Of a stretch of DNA of 64,000 bases, positions 17,365 to 26,411 are shown piece after piece. The stretch covers positions 1-64,000 of the forward strand of contig NZ_JALGYW010000014.1 of the NCBI RefSeq assembly GCF_023111095.1, written 5' to 3'. Every line of letters starts with the position of its first letter. The first letter of the stretch is position 1. Below the pieces are notes generated by a model that worked only from the letters and a program-made list of their open reading frames with translations, did no database searches and was not told the DNA's origin. Both the position numbers and the translations under genes were made by a program. The DNA is from Maribellus sp. YY47 (GTDB lineage Bacteria > Bacteroidota > Bacteroidia > Bacteroidales > Prolixibacteraceae).

Positions 17365-17536
17365 AACTTGTGGGTGCAAATGTAACGCTACAATTCATTT
17401 TTACAAAGCCTTTTTTTATTTTCTCGGAAAAAAAAGATCGAATAGAATTCATTGATCGCATATGTTTAGAATCGATAAATTTTATTGGGTCAGAATGGCT
17501 TTGTTTTGTATTTTTAAGCGCTAAAAATATAGGACA

Positions 17537-18535
17537 ATGTTTAAACCACTTGATATCAACGAAAATACCGGTAAAAAAGGGAATGAACCTGTTGACGCAG
17601 AACGCGTGAAATGCCTGATCATAGGTTCGGGACCTGCCGGTTATACCGCTGCCATCTATGCAGCAAGAGCTAATCTTTCTCCGGTGATGTACGAAGGACT
17701 TCAACCCGGAGGACAGTTGACAACAACCACAGAGGTCGAAAATTACCCCGGTTATCCCGAGGGAGTTACAGGGCCGGTGATGATGGAAGACCTGAAAAAA
17801 CAGGCGCAGCGTTTTGGTACCGATGTACGTTGGGGAATGGCTACCGAAGTTGATTTCTCCGGCGATGTTCACAAAGTATGGATCGACGAAACGAAGTTGA
17901 TCGAAGCTGAAACGGTGATTATTGCAACCGGAGCAACTGCTAAATACCTTGGTTTGGAAGATGAGAAAAAATATGCCGGTGGCGGTGTTTCTGCCTGTGC
18001 TACCTGCGACGGATTTTTCTACAGAGGTAAAGATGTGGCCGTTGTTGGGGGAGGAGATACTGCCGCTGAAGAAGCAATGTACCTGGCCGGGCTTTGTAAT
18101 AAAGTTTACCTGATTGTTCGTCGTGATGAACTTCGCGCATCGAAGGTGATGGCTGAACGTGCAATGAAAACTCCGAATATTGAAATTCTTTGGAAACATC
18201 AAACCAAAGGATTATTCGGAAATGGAGTGGTTGAAGGAGCAACACTGGTGAAGAACCTAGGTGAGCAGGATGAGGAAGAAGTAACCATAAAAATAGATGG
18301 TTTTTTCCTGGCGATCGGGCATAAACCCAATTCAGATATATTCAAGCCTTATCTCGACACAGATGAAGTAGGTTATATAAAAACGGTTCCTGGAACTTCA
18401 AAAACAAAGGTGCCCGGAGTATTTGCCTGTGGCGACGTGCAGGATCCGGTATACAGACAAGCTGTTACAGCAGCCGGTTCGGGGTGCATGGCTGCCATCG
18501 ATGCCGAACGATATTTATCAGAAAAACACGGATAA
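17537..18535 (+). CDS. trxB: Thioredoxin-disulfide reductase
   Basis: 332 residues, about 15 longer at the N terminus than E. coli TrxB. The FAD-binding GSGPAGYTAAIYAARA is at residues 30-45. The redox motif CATC sits at 154-157, the NADPH-binding GGGDTAAEEA near 177, and the second FAD motif GVFACGDVQDPVYRQAVTAAGSGC near the end. It passes electrons from NADPH to thioredoxin in the cytoplasm. It is a single gene; a MITE-like element begins 3 bp after its stop. Confidence 0.95.
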   Translation: MFKPLDINENTGKKGNEPVDAERVKCLIIGSGPAGYTAAIYAARANLSPVMYEGLQPGGQLTTTTEVENYPGYPEGVTGPVMMEDLKKQAQRFGTDVRWGMATEVDFSGDVHKVWIDETKLIEAETVIIATGATAKYLGLEDEKKYAGGGVSACATCDGFFYRGKDVAVVGGGDTAAEEAMYLAGLCNKVYLIVRRDELRASKVMAERAMKTPNIEILWKHQTKGLFGNGVVEGATLVKNLGEQDEEEVTIKIDGFFLAIGHKPNSDIFKPYLDTDEVGYIKTVPGTSKTKVPGVFACGDVQDPVYRQAVTAAGSGCMAAIDAERYLSEKHG

Positions 18536-18537
18536 TT

Positions 18538-18690
18538 AAGAGGGTGTCCCAAAATATAGTTCACGCAAAGTCCGCAAAACTTTACTCAAAGAGCGCAAAA
18601 ACAGAAACTGATAATGTGCACCCTGCGAGCTTTGCGCTTCTTTTGCCTCTTTGCGAGAACCTGATTTACCAACTTTTGGGACACCCTCTT
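18538..18690. mobile_element. MITE-like element with 17-bp perfect terminal inverted repeats
   Basis: 153 bp bounded by AAGAGGGTGTCCCAAAA (18538-18554) and its exact reverse complement (18674-18690). The interior has no reading frame and is rich in GCAAA/TTTGCG words (CGCAAAGTCCGCAAAA, GCTTTGCGCTTC). The size and termini fit a non-autonomous miniature element. It can also fold as one long hairpin between the converging trxB and DUF4412 genes. No flanking target duplication is evident. Confidence 0.65.
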
Positions 18691-18708
18691 TGTCTTTTGT
18701 AATCCGTT

Positions 18709-19677
18709 TTAGTTTTTGTCTTCTTCCTGCGGAAGGGTAAACGATCCAAGATTGGTAATCTGGTAATCAGAGAAGCTTATTTTTTTTCCGGAATTGGTGT
18801 CAACTTGTGTTACGGTCATAAAACTGGTATCTCCTGTTTCTTTATCCGTCGATTTTGATTCCATAATGTAGCGACCCGCCATTAATCCATTCGAGTACAA
18901 GCTGGTCTTGAACAAAGTACTAAAGAAATCCTGTGTGCTCACTTTCAGGTCATTGGTGATCCAGATTTCTGCATCGGTTTCTTCATCGTTGAATGTATAC
19001 TGTTCGCATTCATACCCGGCAATTGTCTTTGTTTTGCCCGTTTTTTTCACATTGGGATTTACAAGATAATTATCTGTTGTCTCGGTTTCTTCCTCATTTT
19101 CAGGATAGTTTTCGCCAATCGATTCAAAGAAAGAGCTGATCCCGTAAACAATTCCCGTTTTTTCTTCGCTGTTTAATACAATCATGGCACCATTTTCCGA
19201 GTCGATGATAAACTGTCCTGAAGTCTTTTCACTTATATCGCCCGAAATGGCTTCATAGGATACATTTTTGGTTGTGGGATCCAGAAGTGTCAGGAACTCG
19301 CTGGAAGAGGATTTGTCTTTTCCCTTTTCATACGATTCAATGTGCATTTGAATCAGGTATGGAAAAGCATAGCTGGTGTTGTAAGGTACCGGCGTTCCCG
19401 ATAAACCCGCACCTTTTAACAGGTTTTGCATATAGGCTTGCTGTCGTTTTTCGGTGGATGAGTCGCCACGGTTATCTTCTTCGTCATCCGAACTAATGGA
19501 TTCTTCAACTTTGTCAAGGCTTTCATCCATTTTTTGATCCATTTTTTCTTCCAGGCGGTTTTCAATCTTTTTCTGAGCCTTATCTTTTAGCTTATCAAGA
19601 AATTTTTGCGCGTTGGCAACTTGGCTCATTCCAAACGATAACAGGATAATTAGCGTAATGCGTGTAAGTGATTTCAT
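18709..19677 (-). CDS. Secreted DUF4412-type protein
   Basis: 322 residues with a signal peptide (about residues 1-23, ending VANAQ). A charged helical stretch follows (KIENRLEEKMDQKMDESLDKVEESI and an acidic SSDDEEDN). The beta-rich C-terminal half has GQFIIDSENGAMIVLN and KTKTIAGYECEQYTFNDEETDAEIWITNDL, the pattern of DUF4412. Function is unknown; it is probably a periplasmic or outer-membrane-associated protein. The stop lies beside the MITE-like element. Confidence 0.75.
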   Translation of the reverse strand: MKSLTRITLIILLSFGMSQVANAQKFLDKLKDKAQKKIENRLEEKMDQKMDESLDKVEESISSDDEEDNRGDSSTEKRQQAYMQNLLKGAGLSGTPVPYNTSYAFPYLIQMHIESYEKGKDKSSSSEFLTLLDPTTKNVSYEAISGDISEKTSGQFIIDSENGAMIVLNSEEKTGIVYGISSFFESIGENYPENEEETETTDNYLVNPNVKKTGKTKTIAGYECEQYTFNDEETDAEIWITNDLKVSTQDFFSTLFKTSLYSNGLMAGRYIMESKSTDKETGDTSFMTVTQVDTNSGKKISFSDYQITNLGSFTLPQEEDKN

Positions 19678-19857
19678 TATGAATATTTAAGGTGAGTTAT
19701 TGCGAACAAAAATCGGGATAAATCATATATCAGTCAATCCCCTGAGAAATATTTATCAATGAATAACTGCTTTTGGGGCCTCAATCAAGATACCACAGGA
19801 TACCCCGAATGCCGAGAAATGCTTATTTTGTTGCAGATAATTTGAACCTGATCTGTT

Positions 19858-21327
19858 ATGAGCAAAAAACATTTTTTAGCCTTTGACCTCGGAGCATCGA
19901 GTGGGAGAGCAATACTGGGAACATTGGAAGAAGGAAACCTCGAACTTCTGGAAATTCATCGTTTTAAAAATCAAATGATTCGTATTCACGGTAGCTACTA
20001 CTGGAATATTTACAGTTTGTTTGATGAGTTGAAAACGGGGCTTAAAAAGTGTATCAACGAATATAAAATTCAGCCCGATTCCATTGGTATCGATACCTGG
20101 GGAGTTGATTATTCTCTGATTTCAGCATCGGGGCAACTGATCGGCTTGCCTTTTGCTTATCGCGATCACCGCACCGACAATATTATGGAAGAGTTTTTTA
20201 AGGTGATGCCGAAACAGGAAACCTATGCTTTATCGGGTATCCAGTTTATGCAGTTTAATACGCTCTTTCAGCTTTTTGCTTCTCAAAAAGAGCAGCATTC
20301 GCGACTAAAGGTGGCAACCGGTTTGCTGTTTACACCCGATACTTTGAATTATTTGTTTACCGGGAAAAAGAAAATTGAGTATACCATTGCCAGTACATCA
20401 CAAATGCTAAAACCCGGAAAAGCCGAATGGGAAGAAAAACTGGTGCAGGCCTGTGGAATTTCGTCGGATATACTCGGAGAGATAGTTCAGCCCGGAGAAG
20501 TGGTTGGTAAGATCCTGAACGAAATTCAGGAAGATACCGGAAGTGCTGAAATTCCCTGTATCGCAGTAGCTGCGCACGATACTGCTTCAGCTATTGTATC
20601 GGTTCCGGCCGAAGAAGGAAACTGGGCGTATTTAAGCTCGGGTACATGGTCGTTACTTGGAGTTGAAAGTCCAACACCATTGGTTTCGGAGGAGACCCTG
20701 AAAATGAATTTTACCAACGAAGGAGGTGTCGACGGAACTACACGTTTCCTGAAAAATATTATGGGAATGTGGCTGATACAGGAATGCAAACGTATCTGGG
20801 ACGAAGAAAAGGAAATGGAATGGCAGGAGATTGTAGATATGTGCCAGGAAACCGAACATTTCAAGTGTTTGATTAATCCCGACGATCCGATGTTTTTGAA
20901 TCCCGGAAATATGCCCAAGGCAATTCAGGAGTTTTGTAAGAAAACCGGACAGCCTGTTCCCGAATCGAAAGGTGAAGTGGCACGTTGTATCTACGACAGC
21001 CTGGTGTTGAAATACAAATACACCCTTCGTCAGATAGAGTCGGTAACCGGAAATAAAATCGAGAAGTTACATATTATCGGGGGAGGAGCACGTAATGAGA
21101 TGTTGAGCCAGCTTACAGCCGATGCTATACGAATTCCGGTTCTGGCGGGACCAACAGAGGCAACAGCCATCGGTAACCTGATGATTCAGGCAAAAGCGCT
21201 GGGAGAAGTTTCTTCGCTAAAAGAAATAAGAAAGATTGTCAAAAACTCGTTTGAACCACAGGAGTATTTGCCAACCGAGCGTTTGGACTGGGATCTGGCT
21301 TATGAGAAATTCTTGAAAGTAATGTAG
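19858..21327 (+). CDS. rhaB: Rhamnulokinase, FGGY carbohydrate kinase
   Basis: 489 residues of the FGGY kinase fold: FLAFDLGASSGRAILGTL (phosphate 1 region) at the start, SIGIDTWGVDYSLI, FAYRDHRTDNIMEEFF, AVAAHDTASAIVSVP, WAYLSSGTWSLLGVE and the adenosine loop IIGGGARNEMLSQLTADA. These match rhamnulokinase more closely than xylulokinase, and the length agrees. It phosphorylates L-rhamnulose. The other rhamnose genes are not adjacent, so it is isolated here. Confidence 0.87.
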   Translation: MSKKHFLAFDLGASSGRAILGTLEEGNLELLEIHRFKNQMIRIHGSYYWNIYSLFDELKTGLKKCINEYKIQPDSIGIDTWGVDYSLISASGQLIGLPFAYRDHRTDNIMEEFFKVMPKQETYALSGIQFMQFNTLFQLFASQKEQHSRLKVATGLLFTPDTLNYLFTGKKKIEYTIASTSQMLKPGKAEWEEKLVQACGISSDILGEIVQPGEVVGKILNEIQEDTGSAEIPCIAVAAHDTASAIVSVPAEEGNWAYLSSGTWSLLGVESPTPLVSEETLKMNFTNEGGVDGTTRFLKNIMGMWLIQECKRIWDEEKEMEWQEIVDMCQETEHFKCLINPDDPMFLNPGNMPKAIQEFCKKTGQPVPESKGEVARCIYDSLVLKYKYTLRQIESVTGNKIEKLHIIGGGARNEMLSQLTADAIRIPVLAGPTEATAIGNLMIQAKALGEVSSLKEIRKIVKNSFEPQEYLPTERLDWDLAYEKFLKVM

Positions 21328-21379
21328 TTAAATATAGAAGGTTAACCCCCAAACTACACTTGAATTCCCGGATTGACTT

Positions 21380-22039
21380 TTAATTCAGACTATACAAAAC
21401 CGAGAAGAAATGCATAATGCTTCCGGCCAGTACAAAGAGGTGCCATATTCCGTGACCGTATTTCAGGTTGCGCCAGGCATAAAAAATAACGCCTACCGAG
21501 TAACATCCGCCGCCTACAAACAGAAAAACAATGCTTGAAGTCGAAAGATTTCTGACCATCGGAACGATTGCCATCAGAAATAACCAGCCCATAGCCACGT
21601 AAATACCAACCATCAGGTTTTTAAAACGGGTGAGGTAAATCGAGCGGATAACAACACCGGCAATGGCCAGCGCCCAAATAATGCCAAACAAAGTCCAGCC
21701 AAGCGCTCCGCGAATGGTTGTCAAAACAAACGGAGTGTAGGTTCCGGCAATTAACAGAAAAATAGCCGCATGATCGAAGCGTACAAAAATGTTTTTAACT
21801 TTTTCTTTGGTAAAGCTGTGGTAAAGTGTCGACGCCAGGTAAAGCAGCACCAGTGTCGATCCGAAAATACTAAAGCTAACAACATGCCAGGCTGTTCCTT
21901 TTGTAGCAGCGTAAACCACTAAAAGGACCAGGGCGGCTATGCTCAGCAAGGTGCCGATTCCGTGCGTAATACCGTTGAAGATTTCTTCTCCCAGGGTCAG
22001 TGTTCTGTATCCTTCGTTTGATTTTTTATGCTTCGACAT
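21380..22039 (-). CDS. Hemolysin III / PAQR-family membrane protein
   Basis: 219 residues with seven predicted membrane helices. Typical motifs are GEEIFNGITHGIGTLL at the N terminus, ASTLYHSF (a metal-ligand serine/histidine region), FDHAAIFLLIAGTYTPF, and the closing GHGIWHLFVLAGSIMHFFSV. These conserved histidines and the aspartate build the zinc site of the PAQR fold. Bacterial members are called hemolysin III, although most are membrane-homeostasis proteins of unknown activity. Converges with rhaB. Confidence 0.87.
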   Translation of the reverse strand: MSKHKKSNEGYRTLTLGEEIFNGITHGIGTLLSIAALVLLVVYAATKGTAWHVVSFSIFGSTLVLLYLASTLYHSFTKEKVKNIFVRFDHAAIFLLIAGTYTPFVLTTIRGALGWTLFGIIWALAIAGVVIRSIYLTRFKNLMVGIYVAMGWLFLMAIVPMVRNLSTSSIVFLFVGGGCYSVGVIFYAWRNLKYGHGIWHLFVLAGSIMHFFSVLYSLN

Positions 22040-22249
22040 GAATTCCTTTTTTTATAGAACGAAAAAGACAATCGAATGTATATAAAAATCGCTGTCGCTG
22101 TACTTTTAAATAGCTGATCCAAATAAAAATTGACGATAATTTATTTAATCTCATTGGTTTGTAGCACCTGTATTGAGTTTATTTAGAATGTTTCGTTCAT
22201 ACAAAGAGGAGAATAGATCGGGTAGGGAATCGGGGTAATGCATAAATAG

Positions 22250-22257
22250 TATCTTTG
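22250..22257 (+). promoter_or_regulatory. -7 promoter box upstream of the 135-aa gene
   Basis: TATCTTTG is a perfect TAnnTTTG match ending 15 nt before the ATG at 22273. It rules out the longer frame that would start at the TTG within this box. Confidence 0.6.
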
Positions 22258-22272
22258 AGAAAAAATCGACAC

Positions 22273-22680
22273 ATGGATTTTCCTCAGGTAACCAATAAAA
22301 ATGTGGATGTTCTTTTGAACAGGGCCGAAATTGTACAACAAACAGCCGAGCAAATCATGAAAGACTTTGGAATGTTTGGCGTGGAGATTACCTTTTCAGG
22401 CAACACTGATAATGCATATGAAGAGTTGCATCATCAGCTGATTAATCAGATTGCCACGCTGGTGGAACGGAATTATGATTTGTTGTTGTCGGTTTTGTAC
22501 CAGGTCGATATTACCGATCGCGAGATTAGAAAGGCCGAACAGGAATTGCCGCATTACAATCATCTTGAAATTATTGCACACCAGGTAATTGTGCGCGACC
22601 TGAAAAAGGTGTTGCTTCGGCGGTATTTTAAAATGAAAGATGCTGAAAAGGGAGAAAACTACGACGAGTTACAGGCATAA
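22273..22680 (+). CDS. Conserved helical protein of unknown function
   Basis: 135 residues from MDFPQVTNKNVDVLLNRAEI. The product is mainly helical and soluble, with alternating charged segments (ELHHQLINQIATLVERNYDLLLSVLYQVDITDREIRKAEQEL and a late RDLKKVLLRRYFKMKDAEK). No domain is recognised. Start choice rests on the -7 box immediately upstream, which leaves a very short leader. It lies alone between the divergent hemolysin III gene and a repeat-rich gap. Confidence 0.6.
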   Translation: MDFPQVTNKNVDVLLNRAEIVQQTAEQIMKDFGMFGVEITFSGNTDNAYEELHHQLINQIATLVERNYDLLLSVLYQVDITDREIRKAEQELPHYNHLEIIAHQVIVRDLKKVLLRRYFKMKDAEKGENYDELQA

Positions 22681-22720
22681 AACAATCATGATTCTCAGGA
22701 ATCACCAGCAGATATGAAAG
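22681..22720 (-). repeat. Short dispersed repeat (AATCATGATT family), copy 1
   Basis: A stretch containing AACAATCATGATTCTCAGG, running on to CAGATATGAAAG, is the reverse complement of 42971-43012. Shorter relatives lie at 43158-43183 and 49306-49338. The function is unknown. Confidence 0.6.
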
Positions 22721-22871
22721 TAAAGATTTTTACTTCTATCGGGGATTTGTTTTCAATTTATAATGCAGAACACCCAATGTAGAATTCCCAATATCCAATT
22801 TTCAGGATTTTGTTGAATATTTTACATTCAAAATTGAGAATTGGATATTTTTAATATTTGACTTTCAGAAA

Positions 22872-22894
22872 AAAAGCGCCGGCCAGGCGCTTTT
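22872..22894 (-). terminator. Terminator after the beta-barrel protein gene
   Basis: AAAAGCGCC and GGCGCTTTT form a 9-bp stem around a 5-nt loop. A further T run on the minus strand makes it a terminator for the gene at 22913-23362. Confidence 0.8.
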
Positions 22895-22912
22895 CGTTAT
22901 CTGTTAGTCTAC

Positions 22913-23362
22913 TTAGCGACCAATAACATATCTTAGGTTGATTCCAAAACCTCCGGGATGAAAATCTGTTTTTTCCACGATACTTAACTCAGGCCTCCAG
23001 TCGATACTTAAAGAAACCGGGATCGAATTAAAGCGGTATTCCAGACCAATTTCTCCGGCTGCTCCCAACCAGAAAGGATCATCAAAAACGGCATACGGGC
23101 CCACTCCCAAATACCAGTTAAATGCTTCGTCCGCAAGGGGACGATATATAAAATCCCAGATCAGATCAACTCCCATACCATCGCCAAAAGAAATGTCGCC
23201 ATGGATGCGGCTAAATTTTCCGGTACTAAAAATTCCGTCGATAGCTACATTTCCTCCGGAAACATCTCCGAAACGAACTCCTATCTCCTGAGCATTTCCA
23301 GTAATAACACTTCCTAAAATGATGGTCAGGGCAAGTAAGGTTCTTTTGATTGTTTTCTTCAT
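22913..23362 (-). CDS. Small outer-membrane beta-barrel-like protein
   Basis: 149 residues with a signal peptide (residues 1-24, ending GNAQ). The mature part alternates short amphipathic strands (GVRFGDVSGGNVAIDGIF, GMGVDLIWDFIYRPL, WYLGVGPYAVF, GAAGEIGLEYRF, VSLSIDWRPELSI) and ends FGINLRYVIGR. This resembles a small eight-stranded outer-membrane barrel; the last residue is arginine rather than the usual aromatic. Function unknown. Confidence 0.68.
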   Translation of the reverse strand: MKKTIKRTLLALTIILGSVITGNAQEIGVRFGDVSGGNVAIDGIFSTGKFSRIHGDISFGDGMGVDLIWDFIYRPLADEAFNWYLGVGPYAVFDDPFWLGAAGEIGLEYRFNSIPVSLSIDWRPELSIVEKTDFHPGGFGINLRYVIGR

Positions 23363-23479
23363 AGCTTCAAAATTTTACGATTTTAACAAGTTACTTAATT
23401 TCTAAAAATATGTTTAATAATAACGTGTGTTCAAAATAATTGTTTTGCGGATGTTGATTTTTGATTAACAAAATATCAA

Positions 23480-24322
23480 TTACAACGGCCTTGCCACCAT
23501 AATGCCGGTGTTACTTTTTCCGGCCGATAAATAATCGGAAAGCGGTTCCTCAGAGATCACCACTTTCATGGCTTTTGATGAAGCATGCATCAGGTGGATT
23601 CTACCATTTATTTTGACCAAAATCCCAACATGTGTAATGTCGAGCCCTTTTACAGAGGTGGTAATACCGACTATATCACCGCTTTTTAGTTGGTTCTCCA
23701 TTTCGGCCACTTTGTCTTGGGGCAGGTAATACATTTGTCTTTGGCAAATGTTGGTTTCAATGTTCTTCATATCGTCCACCCACAACGGATTTGATTTTAA
23801 TTGCAGGTAACTGTCGGGGTGCGTACTCATGAAATTGACTTGAAGCGGGTAGGGAGTATTACAAATTTGTTGCGATACATCCTGAATGTATCCGCTTTTT
23901 GCATTTTCAAAGATCCAGTCGCTAAAGTAGTGCAAACGCGAGGGATATTCCTTGATTTTGCCGTTACGGTACCTGAGCTGCTGCAATTCGTTGGTAAAAC
24001 TTTTAAACGATGGATTCCCGCCTTTTATACTCCGCGCAATGGCAAGGCAGTTTTCTGCAAAAGTGGTGCAGTCGAGCTCGCGGAGGTTAATCACCAGCTC
24101 TTCCTTTTCCGATTCGAGGGTGTGAGCCACATAAGGCGTATTTAAAAAACTCATACCGACAGATACGACCAACTCTGATGTGGATGCCTTATTTTTTGAA
24201 TCAAGGGCATCAAAAATGCTTTCCAGCAACAGCTTGTCGGCTTTGTTGTACTTTACCGGTTCTTCTGCCGGAAGTTTCCCTGTACAGAGAATAAACAGAA
24301 TCAGAATGGAAGTAAATTTCAT
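23480..24322 (-). CDS. DUF1460 (NlpC/P60-like amidase) secreted protein
   Basis: 280 residues with a signal peptide (about residues 1-19). Characteristic DUF1460 segments are SVGMSFLNTPYVAHTLE, LVINLRELDCTTFAENCLAIAR with the likely catalytic cysteine, LHYFSDWIFEN, GDIVGITTSVKGLDITHVGILV with the histidine, and HLMHASSKAMKVVIS. DUF1460 proteins are papain-fold amidases thought to act on peptidoglycan or muropeptides in the periplasm. A TATCTTTA near-consensus -7 box is seen about 20 nt upstream. Confidence 0.8.
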   Translation of the reverse strand: MKFTSILILFILCTGKLPAEEPVKYNKADKLLLESIFDALDSKNKASTSELVVSVGMSFLNTPYVAHTLESEKEELVINLRELDCTTFAENCLAIARSIKGGNPSFKSFTNELQQLRYRNGKIKEYPSRLHYFSDWIFENAKSGYIQDVSQQICNTPYPLQVNFMSTHPDSYLQLKSNPLWVDDMKNIETNICQRQMYYLPQDKVAEMENQLKSGDIVGITTSVKGLDITHVGILVKINGRIHLMHASSKAMKVVISEEPLSDYLSAGKSNTGIMVARPL

Positions 24323-24420
24323 TAATCTCGAATTGTGAGTTCGAAGTTAAAGATACAATTTAAAACCGTAAGACCGCTTCTTGCGATTTTTTCCAGGGTT
24401 CAACTTATGAACAGGTGCTT

Positions 24421-25494
24421 TTACTTGCGATCGCGCACCCGCATAAACCGGAACATCTTCAGGATATAATCGGGCAAAGGATGATTTCCTCTTTTTCGGA
24501 AGTCGATGTACCAGCCTATTTTTTTGAGAATTGGAATTTTATGTGTTTCAACAAACTCGATCAAGGTACCTTCGGGCGCCTGGATGTAGGCAAAGTTGCC
24601 GGCGGCTTCTCCCATGTCGAACGATTCCATTGCTTTGGCGCTGTCAACCGTAAACGGATGGCCCAGGTTTTTCGTTTTTTCGCGGAAGGCATCCATGCCG
24701 TTAATATCAAAGCAAAGGTGAATAAACCCGGGATCGCCCCAGATTCTTCCTTCAAAAATATCACGCGGTTCGTAATCAACAGCCTCTACCAACTCAATCA
24801 CCGATTGCCCAAAGAAAGGACTAAAAGCTCCCTGTTTTACATCGGAATGTTTTAACAGCACACGGCGGAAGGTTTTGTCTCCGCCCGGCAGGCCTTTGAA
24901 ATCTTCAAACTGTCCCGTTTTATCGTAAACAATCTGGTCGTAGCTTAAAATGTCGCGGTAAACAGGGAGGCTTTCCTCCATGTTTTTTACCCCGATAATT
25001 GCCCCGATTACACCACCACTCACCGATTTTTCTTTCTTTCTGAAAACTTCCTTTTTGGTTTTAAATTCCCAGATATTCTGGTAGATGTCTTTCAGGAAAA
25101 AATGATCGTTGCCCGACGGGTCTTTGGTGATCGGTGTTAAAATATTAAGCTTTGATGCCTTGAATTTATTGTAGGCCGCCTGGATATCAGCGGTTTTTAT
25201 TTTGCCTATGTTGATGCCTAAATCGCCAAGATTGACTTCGAAGGGGCAGGGTGAGGGTGTTTTACCGGTGTGTTGCCAGATCTCGAATCCGCCTCCGCCT
25301 TGCATGTTCAATGCCAGTACAGCGTGTCGTTTCCGGGGTTTTCCATCGGTGTGAGCCAGCATTAACTCTGCAGTGGCTTCTTCTTCAAACATTCTGATGT
25401 CCATCGCGAAGTGTTCGCGGTACCATTTCCATGCTTCGTTAAAATTTTCAACACCAACGCCTAATTGTTGTATGCCATTAATCTGCTCCTTCAT
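24421..25494 (-). CDS. VOC (glyoxalase/bleomycin-resistance) superfamily protein
   Basis: 357 residues with two tandem VOC-type halves. The first opens IQQLGVGVENFNEAWKWYREHFAMDI and continues with FFLKDIYQNIWEF (a metal Glu position). The second opens VIGAIIGVKNMEESLPVYRDILSYDQ and ends with GNFAYIQAPEGTLIEFVETHKIP. Histidine and glutamate ligands typical of metal-dependent VOC enzymes are present (FIHLCFDI, LIEFVE). The substrate is unknown. It is followed closely by the SDR gene on the same strand, so the two may act on one small molecule. Confidence 0.72.
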   Translation of the reverse strand: MKEQINGIQQLGVGVENFNEAWKWYREHFAMDIRMFEEEATAELMLAHTDGKPRKRHAVLALNMQGGGGFEIWQHTGKTPSPCPFEVNLGDLGINIGKIKTADIQAAYNKFKASKLNILTPITKDPSGNDHFFLKDIYQNIWEFKTKKEVFRKKEKSVSGGVIGAIIGVKNMEESLPVYRDILSYDQIVYDKTGQFEDFKGLPGGDKTFRRVLLKHSDVKQGAFSPFFGQSVIELVEAVDYEPRDIFEGRIWGDPGFIHLCFDINGMDAFREKTKNLGHPFTVDSAKAMESFDMGEAAGNFAYIQAPEGTLIEFVETHKIPILKKIGWYIDFRKRGNHPLPDYILKMFRFMRVRDRK

Positions 25495-25515
25495 ACTCTG
25501 ATCTCAATTTTAGTT

Positions 25516-26310
25516 TTACATGGGTTTTACACGCGACGCAAGATAATAATACAATCGAGGAATAAACCTGCGAATGTAGACCATTATTAGCTCTTTGTTG
25601 CCCACCAGTATTTCTTTCTTTTCTTTTCGTAATCCTTTGCAAATAACTTTTGCACATTGATCGGCCGGCATTCCTCCGGCCTGATTTTCATCCAGTTTAC
25701 CATGTGCTTCGCCTTTGCTGTTGACTGCATTTACCGAGATGTTGGTATTGATAAATCCGGGGATGATCATCGAAACACGAATATTATTCGGTTTGTTCTC
25801 AGCCAAAAGACTTTCAAAAAAACCATGTAAAGCTTGTTTCGAGGCTGAATACGACGAACGGTAGGGGAAGCCGAACTTACCAACGATACTCGAGGTTGCG
25901 GCAAGGTGTCCTCCACCTTTGGCAATCATATCGGGTAAAATAAGTTTGGTCAGTGCAATGGTGCCAAAATAATTGATTTCAAAAATTTTTCGGTCAACAT
26001 GCAAGGGTGTTTCACTTACCAGCGCACGTTGGCTGATTCCTCCAAACTGATAAAGCGCATCCGGAACAAGTCCCTGTTCTTTTACTTTATGATGTGCATT
26101 TTCGATGGAGTCGGTATTTCCAAGATCAAAGGGAACGGGATAGGCAGTGCTGCCGTTATCGTGACACATCGCGGCAACATTGTCGAGTTCCGCCTCGTTT
26201 CTGCCCGAAAGAATAAGCATACACTTTTCTTTCGATAACGCCAGTGCAACTTCTTTTCCAATCCCTGAAGTAGCTCCGGTTACCCAAATTGTTTTACCTG
26301 AAAATTCCAT
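25516..26310 (-). CDS. Short-chain dehydrogenase/reductase
   Basis: 264 residues of a classical SDR: the cofactor motif TGATSGIGKEVALALS at residues 11-26, a QFGG segment in place of NNAG near residue 90, catalytic serine in LAATSSIVGKFG, and YSASKQALHG carrying the YxxxK pair. The NAG motif is therefore degenerate (QFGGIS). The C-terminal tail (IRRFIPRLYYYLASRVK) is basic and hydrophobic and may touch the membrane. It lies 21 bp upstream of the VOC gene. Confidence 0.85.
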   Translation of the reverse strand: MEFSGKTIWVTGATSGIGKEVALALSKEKCMLILSGRNEAELDNVAAMCHDNGSTAYPVPFDLGNTDSIENAHHKVKEQGLVPDALYQFGGISQRALVSETPLHVDRKIFEINYFGTIALTKLILPDMIAKGGGHLAATSSIVGKFGFPYRSSYSASKQALHGFFESLLAENKPNNIRVSMIIPGFINTNISVNAVNSKGEAHGKLDENQAGGMPADQCAKVICKGLRKEKKEILVGNKELIMVYIRRFIPRLYYYLASRVKPM

Positions 26311-26411
26311 AGTATTTTACACGAGGCACGAAGATAACAGATTATTTACGGGCTTAAAACAATTTTCAGGAATTAACTTTACTTAATACTTTTTAATCTT
26401 GTATTTCGCTG

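Noticed and set aside
17354-18202. 282-residue minus-strand frame opposite trxB
   Set aside because: Antisense shadow of the strongly supported trxB gene; it also runs into the tRNA gene.
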